NCBI GenBank assembly: GCA_001414345.1
Contig: LLCB01000228.1
Location: 1-64,000 of the forward strand
DNA length: 64,000 nucleotides
Direction: 5' to 3'
From: Hymenoscyphus infarciens
Lineage: Eukaryota; Ascomycota; Leotiomycetes; Helotiales; Helotiaceae
Part shown: piece by piece, positions 56,623 to 64,000 of the stretch
Layout of the letters: every line of letters begins with the position of its first letter
Position numbering within the stretch: position 1 is the stretch's first letter
Made by a program: the position numbers and the translations under genes
Notes under the pieces: generated by a model
Databases searched by the model: none
What the model was told of the DNA's origin: nothing
The model's input: the letters and a program-made list of their open reading frames with translations, nothing else

Positions 56623-58115
56623 ATGGCACCCGAGGCTGATTTTCCTGTTTTTGCGGAACCTGGCGATACTACCGGTATTTACTATATCATCGTTGCGGGA
56701 CTGCCATGGAATTGTTCGTGGCAAGAACTCAAGGATTATACTAGAAACGTTCCTGATGGTTCGAAAATCAATGTCGATCATGTCGTGGTGTACAAGGGAT
56801 TGACAAATGGTTGGGTTCGAGTCAAGGATAAGAAGAGCTTCCAAAAAGCACTCGGTATGCATCTCTTTTGACCGTGACTCTCAGCCTTTGAAATACTGAC
56901 GGAAAGCAATAGAACATCTTGATGGAGGTGTTCTAAATGGACATGCTCTCCTCGCGGATGGAAGAAATGAAACCATGTGGACCCATCTTCGCTCGCTTGA
57001 TCCGCCACAGCAAAACACCCAACGAAACAGAGGAAGCGATACACAAAATGGATATCACACTGGCCAACCCAACCAACAACAACCGCAAGTTTCTAGTGCC
57101 GGGAACATCTACGCAACCCCAGAATCCCACCCCGCAACTGTACGAAACATTCTCTTCATCCCAAATACCAAAACCAAATTCCAAGACTAACCTCCTCCAG
57201 CCACGCTTCCCCCATCAACAACTCCCAGGAACCCTCTACACCGATTGCTATACCACGACAGTATACTACACCCCTCACCAAATACCTTTCCAACCACCCA
57301 ACACCCCTCAACAATCTCCATTCATGTCACCAGTCTCCCTCGCCGGCATACCCTTAACATACGTCCCAGTCCCCCCTCCCTTTCCTCTCTCCCCACCAAC
57401 GCCAACCCAAATTTCTTACCCCTGGTCCTCTCCCACACAGTCCCAAACAACCTGTATCCCCCAAGACCAATTCCAAAATCAGAGTCAAATCCAAAACCAA
57501 AACCAAAACCAAAACCAAAACCAAAACCATGCCGAAGCACGAAGGATCATCATCAAAAAACTCCCTTGTGGAACGGACGAAGCTAGTCTCCAATCTTTCC
57601 TCCATGATGTTCTCCCTCAGACTTGCGGAACCCCCCAATTCATCGAGATACCAAAGGCTTGTCGGGAGGGAAGTAGAGTCCATGCTTTTGTTAACTTTTC
57701 CGATGGAACTTGCGCACAGTACGCGATTGATGCTTTGGATGGTATTCAATTCCAGAAGAAGATCTTGTCGGCTTCTTTCGCTAAGCCATCCTCCGCCTCC
57801 TTCTCATCGGGGTTCCATAAGCGAAGAGGAGGAAGTGGTGGTGGTGGAAAGGTTGCCGACAAGTCTGGAGAGGGACATGTTCCTAGGACTTTGAGGAATG
57901 TTGGGATTTTGCAACAGCAGGAGGGTGCACCACCGTCCGAGGAAGAGACGAAAAAAGAGAAGGAAGTGTACTTCCCGACTAGGTCGAATGTGGATTCGGC
58001 AGTGGATTTGAGCGGGGAGAATGAGAGGTTGCAGGTTTGTGTCAAGAGGGAGAGGGGAAGTGGTACGCCTATGATTGTTGATGGGTCGACGTCGCGTGGA
58101 ATGGGGAGGGGTTGA
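56623..58115 (+). CDS. RNA-binding protein with two RRM domains
   Basis: Three exons (56623-56854, 56913-57139, 57201-58115) give 457 aa. The second intron (GTACGA..CTCCAG with GACTAACC) is needed to pass from the frame of the first RRM to that of the second. RRM 1 is at about 18-95: YIIVAGLPWNCSWQELKDY (RNP2-like) and NGWVRVKDKKSFQKALEHLD (degenerate RNP1). The middle is Pro/Gln/Ser-rich with a QNQN run encoded by a (CAAAAC)n microsatellite (57491-57528). RRM 2 is at about 250-340: RRIIIKKLPCGTDEASLQSF and RVHAFVNFSDGTCAQYAIDA. A Gly-rich patch and an acidic-to-basic tail follow. It probably binds mRNA; the specific role is unknown. Confidence 0.85.
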
Positions 58116-59400
58116 ATGTGTTTTGGAGTTTGAGTTTTGATAATCATTGACTGGTTGGACTGGTTAGATTTCACTTTGGGTACTGCCTCGATAGGCTATT
58201 GCCCGTCCTCTTTTTAGGCTACTTTGCTGGTCTCGATGGAACTGGAAAATTCGGAAAAAGTATTGTTTTAGGGTCTTGGGTTTGGAAGGGGTCTCGCTTG
58301 GAGGTTTGGAGTGATCGGACTGGGAGTGATTGAGCTGGGAACTTGAAAAATGATATTGTAGGGATAGAAATATAGATAGCTAATGATAATGAGGAATGAG
58401 GTACGGGATTCATTTGTAATATTGGGTCGGTTTCTTCTGAACTGATTTGGTTACCCTTTTTCTTCTGACTGAGTCTTGAATATTGTTGACGACTTTATGT
58501 CGAAGCTATACTTAGCTCTCAACATCGCTGCAATTGCAATCCTTTCGATCCTAACGAAAGGTGTGATAACTTGGAGGTCACCGAAATTAATTGTTTTTTC
58601 CACTTGAAAGCCAAACGACATTTCTCAACAGCCTTAAACTCCTTTCCACAAAGATTCTCTTGCTCAGGGTGTTTTCAAGACGTGGAACTGGAAAACAGTA
58701 GAGAGTTAAGTACACTCGAGTGGATCAATTATCAATTTTCAAAAAAAATCGCCAAGGGCCTGGTTCACCTGGGTTTGTATAGAAAACTCCATTTCCCATA
58801 AGCGAGGAAACCCTCTGATGTCTACTCCATTTTTAGAACCCACGGGGTTTCCAATTTGCTCTGTATAAAGACCCGTTTCCACAATAGTTATGAAAACCCC
58901 CCTCAATTTTCTACTAAGTAACCATACCGGTTTTTAGGTTACAGAATGCTTTACTAAGCTCATGCTTACAGTTCGTTTTCTGCCTACAATGGTAAATAGT
59001 GTTGATCCTTGCTTCGCTTACAGATATTCACATAATTTTCCTCCGTATTCATTACGGTGCAGTGTTTCTTAGTTAGGTTTTGACATTAGGTTGGTTGAGA
59101 AGAAAAAATGACAAGATGGCAAGGAGATGTGAGAGGAGGATAAGAAACCTGTAACTTATTATGCTATTTCCACATAATTACCCAAATTCATACTTCAACC
59201 ATCCAAAAGTCACGATCCCCCGCATCACCCGAATAACAAAAATCCTCCTTCGTGGGCTTCGTGCAAAAGAGCTAAATCGAAAAAACGCCACAAAGGCCAC
59301 TCAACATACATCCAATACAACCCCCTCTTCCCCTCAGGTCGTGAAATCTTTCTCCAGTTCTTACTCGGTGCTTTGCCAAAAATAGACCTTCACTGTTGAG
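58116..59400. other. Intergenic, nothing recognised
   Basis: AT-leaning sequence after the RRM gene. A 74-codon ORF at 59161 has no motif. Confidence 0.5.
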
Positions 59401-59408
59401 AGGACGGT

Positions 59409-59583
59409 CTTTGTTAAGGAGAATGGTTATGGATGGATGCATGTGAAATCAGAAGGCTGAGGCGATAGTACGGCGTGGTATAGTGCTGTGTCTGATACTT
59501 TTCTGTTTAAGAGTGCTTGTCTTGCGGAGCATAGGGACGTTATTCTAGATGCTGAGCGTACGAACCTTAATGAGTTGTTTTAA
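59409..59583 (+). pseudogene. Possible short coding fragment with one stop
   Basis: One frame reads VFVKENGYGWMHVKSEG, TGA, then GDSTAWYSAVSDTFLFKSAC and LAEHRDVILDAERTNLNELF before TAA. Composition is protein-like and one stop interrupts it, but I recognise no family and no continuation on either side. Confidence 0.25.
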
Positions 59584-59821
59584 ATTGTAAAGGGGTGGTG
59601 GATCTTAACTTTAAGTTTTACGCTGACTCTAGTTTTTATTCTTGAGAGAGAGATTCTTTGTATTCTTCTTTTTTGGGGACAGATTTTCAGAAGGGTGGTT
59701 TGGGGTTTGGGTACTTTGATTTTTGTCCGAGGGGATCAGAATGAGGTAGATATTTTATATGTTTAGGATGACATCGAGGGAAGCCTTTTTGGGGGTGTGG
59801 TGTCTTGAGTTGCGATACTTT

Positions 59822-60436
59822 AGGGCCTGTTTGGCTCGCACATATTAGTTCTTTTTTAACATGTGCACCACCAAAAATAATAAGGCAATATATAATATAT
59901 GTATATATATCATGATGTGTACTAACGTTTGGCTAGCATATATTATAGTCTGCACTTTTGCTTGTACTTCCTTTAAATCTGTGTATGAAGATGTGTACTA
60001 CTAAAATTAAACAATATACTCTTTTAACCTCTTGACCTTCAACTTTTATATGTATGTATATATTCCTAGATCTCTACCACTACTAGTACTAGTACGGCTC
60101 TACTATGAATACGCTACTCTATCGACTAGCTCGCAACTGTGAAATCGAGTGTATTGTTGTAATAATTGGAGCCTATACTTAGGATAATATACGCCTTTTA
60201 TCTTGTGATGTAATAATAAAGTGGTGGACTTTTAATGAAGTGACTAAAACCGACGATCGTTATACTAAATATTAGTATAATATATATACTAAGATGTGTA
60301 TTTAATATGTGTAAGAGAGCTAAACGGTAATTACTAATTAGTAATTAAAAGTCACGAGATAATTAAATATATGCGAGCACCTTTTGACTCTGTGCTCGTG
60401 TACAAATCTCATATAACTAAAATAGATTATGGCCCT
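59822..60436. mobile_element. MITE-like AT-rich element (hAT-like ends)
   Basis: The left end reads AGGGCCTGTTTGGCTCGCAC then ATATTAG. On the opposite strand around 60303-60326 is CCGTTTAGCTCTCTTACACA then TATT, a diverged inverted copy, and GGCCCTA closes at 60431-60437. A second left-end-like copy (CGTTTGGCTAGCATATATTA) starts at about 59925, so the element is duplicated or nested. No ORF. It is related to the element at 63545. Confidence 0.6.
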
Positions 60437-61478
60437 AGGGATTGAGAAAAACATCAAATTGTAGAAGACGAACGCGGCTTTTTCAAGAATAACTTGCCAA
60501 ACTCTCGACTTCACGCCTTTCTTGGAAGGGCAGCGAGCTTGTTAATGAACTCCCAACCAACAGCTGATGATCTACCAATGACATGGCGAGGATACGAATC
60601 GGCAACAGCTGGTTTCATAGTGTTCTGGAATTATTGATTGTCGACGTGCATATATTAAAGAGAGGGGCAGGCAACATGCGTGATCTCATTTCAACTGACT
60701 TCTTCAACAAGTATTATATACCGCTGCGAAGTGATTTCGTATGTCTTTTTAAGATTGGGTTGGTAAAACGACTTCAATCTTGGAATGTTCTCTTTTCTCC
60801 GCTCCGCCTTGGTCTGACATGAGATTCTTTCTGTGCTGATATAGTTCAGCAGGGAGCACAGCCAACGCCGCAAACGCAGCCCTGTGGGATTCCATACAAG
60901 CACACTGCACGCACACTGCACGCACACTGCACGCACCACGACCGCCACAAGCACGAAACAGGCTGATAAGAGATCAATCAGACAGACGAGAGGACCAATG
61001 CCGGCACCTGTACCTGTACAGTACCTGCGTCGCATCCAGCCATCATTTCCAATTTTGGATCCTGACTCACAGACTTCTCACCTCAGCCCAATGTCGAGGT
61101 TAAGAAACGTTGTCTAGACGAGAAGATTGCTGTTTCAGACCTCACGAGGTGAATAAATCTACTAGTACAACCGCTACGATTCAACCAACCAACAATTACG
61201 TATACGTATACAACCACCTTAGCACCGCTCCGCCTCCTTCACCATTGCACCAACAAGACTAAGACTAAAACTAAAAGTATAAGTATAAGTATCTGGTGTC
61301 CCCCATAAATTATAAATTATAAATTATAAATTATAAATTATAAATTCCAACTCCACTGGCGGCGCGCAATCAAATCAAACCCATCTGTTCTTTCCCAGGC
61401 CAACAACGTCTGTGCAGCGCAATAACACCAAGTTGTCAAGGCTCCCGCCCGCTTTCCTTCCACTTTCCTTCCACTTTC
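60437..61478. other. Promoter region of glycosyltransferase gene and intergenic
   Basis: No gene. It contains three GCACACTGCAC copies at about 60898-60931 and an (ATAAATT)n array. Confidence 0.5.
61305..61346. repeat. (ATAAATT)x6 array
   Basis: Six exact 7-bp copies about 160 bases upstream of the glycosyltransferase start codon. Confidence 0.95.
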
Positions 61479-61508
61479 AACACCAACACCAACACCAACA
61501 CCAACACC
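61479..61508. repeat. (ACACCA)n array ending at the start codon
   Basis: Five copies of a 6-bp unit ACACCA/CAACAC run directly into the ATG at 61509. It is probably an unstructured 5' leader. Confidence 0.9.
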
Positions 61509-63029
61509 ATGGGGAAACCCACAAACTATTTTGACATGAGACGATGCCGACGGAGCGCTTTCTTATCGGTGGCCTTGTGTGTCCTGGGCGTCATATGGTT
61601 CTTCCAATTGCTGTCTGCGACCAGCACCGATAGATTATTACAACCTGCGAAACAAATCTACGCCTCCGTCACGGCGCCGACTGGTTCGGGAGTCCTATCA
61701 TGGACCAAACCCGAATTTGAGGACTTTAGTCATTTGGAGAAATTGGCATTGACGGGCAACTTTAGCTATAGCAGACGAACAATCAAGACGAAATTCTTCG
61801 AAGGACGTCGACCCGAACTCACGACTCTCAACGAGACGACTTTATCGAGCGAACCAGTACTCATGAGCGCAAACCCAGAGGATCTGCGACGGGTAGCATT
61901 CGATAATGATCTGCCAGTCTTGACATTGGAAGTACCAAAATCACCCAAAGTCAAGACTTCAAGCATGAAGTTCGGAATTGCTACAAACATCGACCGTCTC
62001 CCAGATGCCATTCCACAATTCCAACATTGGCTCCCAGATACTGATGCCACTCTCAATGTCCTTGTACCACCATCTGATAAGATCGCACATACGCAGCAGC
62101 AGATGCGGGACTTGGGAATGAACACGACTATCAAAAGTACCCCCCACGCATTCGCCCGAACCTACTTTTCCCTTATTAAAGAACTCTACGATTCTCGAAC
62201 GCCAGAGACGAAATGGCTTGTTCTTATCGACGACGATACCTTTATCTCCTCCCTGCCAGCTCTCGTCGCCCATCTTGATAAACAATATGATCCTAAGGAG
62301 GAACGTCTCGTGGCTGCCTTAACGGACAACTTCGAGCAAGTAAAGATATTCGGCTTGATCCCATATGGAGGTGGAGGGGTGTTCATCTCCGTCCCTCTAG
62401 CAGCGAAGCTCACCGAGAAGACCACCTGGGATGCATGCATGAACATCGCATTAGACCAGGGCGATGGAATAGTAGACGAATGCCTCAACCGCTTCTCCGC
62501 CGTCCGACCAACCTACGACCCCCTCTTCCACCAGATGGATTTCCGCGGCAGCCCAGACGAAGCATCCGGTTATTTCGAGAGTGGAAGAAGGATGTTAACC
62601 GTCCACCACTGGCGTTCCTGGTTCGACATCGACATGCCAGCCGTATCATACGTCTCGAAAGCTTGTGGCGATGAAGGAATCCTCATGCGATGGCTATTTG
62701 CTGATGATGTGGTGTTACACAATGGCTTCACGATCGTGGAGTATCCAAAGGGGATCACTAGCACGGAGCTCTCGCAAGTGGAGTTTACGTTTCCGGATGA
62801 ACAACGTAAATATATCCATCGTATTGGACCGCTTCGACCTGCGAAGACGAAGGAGGAGAAGAAGACCTTACGGATGGAGGATTCGGAAATCATCCCGAAT
62901 GTGGGTGTGCGCCAGACGTATGTTGAGCGAGCGCCGAAACATATCAAAGAAGGCACCAAGAAGGGAGTGAAGAAAGAGGAGGAGAGTGAGGGTGATGATA
63001 GGGTTGTCGAACTATTGTGGTTATTTTGA
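61509..63029 (+). CDS. Type II membrane glycosyltransferase, GT31/Fringe-like
   Basis: Single exon, 506 aa. A short cytosolic N-terminus is followed by one membrane anchor at about 17-35 (AFLSVALCVLGVIWFFQLL), then a stem with N-glycosylation sites. The catalytic region includes MKFGIATNIDRLPDAIPQ (about 155), the metal-binding DxD motif in KWLVLIDDDTFISSLPALV (about 238-245), and IPYGGGGVFISVPLA (about 285). ECLNRFSAVRP, FHQMDFRGSPD and LTVHHWRSW come after, an order typical of fungal Fringe-related (DUF604/GT31-like) enzymes. The tail is Lys/Glu-rich and probably flexible. It should transfer a sugar from a nucleotide donor in the Golgi lumen; donor and acceptor are not predictable. Confidence 0.85.
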   Translation: MGKPTNYFDMRRCRRSAFLSVALCVLGVIWFFQLLSATSTDRLLQPAKQIYASVTAPTGSGVLSWTKPEFEDFSHLEKLALTGNFSYSRRTIKTKFFEGRRPELTTLNETTLSSEPVLMSANPEDLRRVAFDNDLPVLTLEVPKSPKVKTSSMKFGIATNIDRLPDAIPQFQHWLPDTDATLNVLVPPSDKIAHTQQQMRDLGMNTTIKSTPHAFARTYFSLIKELYDSRTPETKWLVLIDDDTFISSLPALVAHLDKQYDPKEERLVAALTDNFEQVKIFGLIPYGGGGVFISVPLAAKLTEKTTWDACMNIALDQGDGIVDECLNRFSAVRPTYDPLFHQMDFRGSPDEASGYFESGRRMLTVHHWRSWFDIDMPAVSYVSKACGDEGILMRWLFADDVVLHNGFTIVEYPKGITSTELSQVEFTFPDEQRKYIHRIGPLRPAKTKEEKKTLRMEDSEIIPNVGVRQTYVERAPKHIKEGTKKGVKKEEESEGDDRVVELLWLF

Positions 63030-63544
63030 TCTTCGCTTTCCTTTCTTCTTTCTTGATCAAAGTTTCTTTCTTTTGTCTCTATACTCTTGGTTTTTGACAG
63101 CCACATATCTGCGACGGCGTATTTGGGAGGGATGGTCCTCGGTGGCGTTTACTTGTTTTTGGGTGGCTGTTTGAAAACTGCAATTTTTTTTTGCATTTGC
63201 ATTTGCCCTTTGCATTACGATGGCGATTAGGGAGGTTACCTAGATGGAAACTGGATGCGATGACCTTGTACTTACATGAGATGTGATAGATTTGATAACA
63301 GACAGGACAGGGCCACTGAAAAAGTCGGGTTGGCGTGTACATTTCATGGGAGCAGATAGCTTGACCCCCCAAAAATACAAACAATTCAAATGAAGAAACC
63401 CGTTTTTTTGATCAAATGTGTTTGGTTTGAGAAGTGAAATTTGTTATTCCCTCGAGTCTTCGTGGTCAAGCTGTCTTTGATAGACCAGAGAGGGTGTCAT
63501 TGAAATTCGTAATTGGTCAGTCCCTCCTCGTCTCTGCTTGCTTA
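63030..63544. other. 3' flank of glycosyltransferase gene
   Basis: T-rich non-coding sequence with no gene seen. Confidence 0.55.
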
Positions 63545-63943
63545 AGAGCCTAAGTAGCTCGCATAATTTATTTAAATATACACATGGATAACTGACGAGA
63601 TGTCCTAAATAGTAACTATATATAAGTTAGTACATATCTCTACTTATTTCTTAATATTTTCAGTAATCGTTTAGCTCGTAGAGCATATCTAGGTATATAT
63701 CTTTCTTAACCTTATAACGTAAAATTAATAGGTAGGTTGAAAAAGATATATATAAGCTTTTTAGTAGTATATATCCTTTTTATATATATACTAAAATATA
63801 TAAGGTTAAACGAAGGATTTATATAACTTTTAAATATACATACTAAGCACTAGTATATATATAGAATTAGTACATCTATATATATTTTATTATATGATTT
63901 TTAGTAGTGCATATCCTAGATATGCACGAGCTAAACAGGCTCT
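63545..63943. mobile_element. 399-bp MITE-like element with inverted ends
   Basis: It starts AGAGCCTAAGTAGCTCGCAT and ends, on the opposite strand, AGAGCCTGTTTAGCTCGTGC. The interior is AT-rich and has no ORF. No exact target-site duplication is visible. The ends resemble those of the element at 59822 (GCCTGTTTGGCTCGCACATA), so both belong to one family. Confidence 0.75.
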
Positions 63944-64000
63944 ACTTGTTCAACTGAGACTTGGTCAATTTTTTGTAGTCGGCTTTCTAAGGGCACGTGC

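Overview
The window looks like nuclear DNA of a filamentous ascomycete (Pezizomycotina). Leotiomycetes is my best guess from general character only. Genes are spaced, run on both strands and carry short GT..AG introns of about 50-135 bases with CTAAC/CTGAC-like branch sites. Gene-bearing stretches alternate with very AT-rich blocks that hold no open gene. In two degraded genes, several premature stops are CAA>TAA or CAG>TAG changes, which fits repeat-induced point mutation (RIP).

Layout. 1-4 kb: an EBP-family (sterol isomerase-like) membrane protein and a secreted histidine-acid-phosphatase-like protein with non-canonical catalytic motifs. 4-7.5 kb: an AT-rich, gene-free block with microsatellites, a 36-bp palindrome and a 663-bp element with inverted terminal repeats. 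8-12.6 kb: relics of an O-methyltransferase, a cytochrome P450 and a small membrane protein. 13.5-15.7 kb: an intact four-exon P450 that belongs with this eroded secondary-metabolism-like neighbourhood. 19-25 kb: a 1,968-aa protein with DH- and PH-like regions and repeated DDGIRIKP motifs. 26.6-28.5 kb: a second AT-rich block with a 461-bp inverted-repeat element. 33-36 kb: a cAMP phosphodiesterase of the PDE2/PdeH type with an N-terminal receiver-like region. 38.7-39.1 kb: the 3' relic of an ACC-synthase-like aminotransferase. 40-41 kb: repeats containing two hairpins. 41.5-44.5 kb: a secreted Ser/Thr-rich cupredoxin-like protein that lacks two expected copper ligands. 46 kb: a small basic protein. 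48.8-49.8 kb: a secreted Asn/Gln-rich protein. 51.6-52.8 kb: fibrillarin (NOP1). 54 kb: a broken coding remnant. 56.6-58.1 kb: a protein with two RRMs. 59.8-60.4 kb and 63.5-63.9 kb: two related MITE-like elements. 61.5-63 kb: a GT31/Fringe-like type II membrane glycosyltransferase.

The intact genes do not form one obvious pathway. They are housekeeping or signalling genes (fibrillarin, phosphodiesterase, DH-PH protein, glycosyltransferase, RRM protein) mixed with secreted proteins. The only functional grouping is the methyltransferase and two P450s, most of which is dead. I did not find a clear new multi-gene system. The best leads are the receiver-like region of the phosphodiesterase, the cupredoxin and phosphatase with altered active-site motifs, and the inverted-repeat elements. 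All exon structures were worked out by eye from splice signals, reading frame and recognisable protein motifs.
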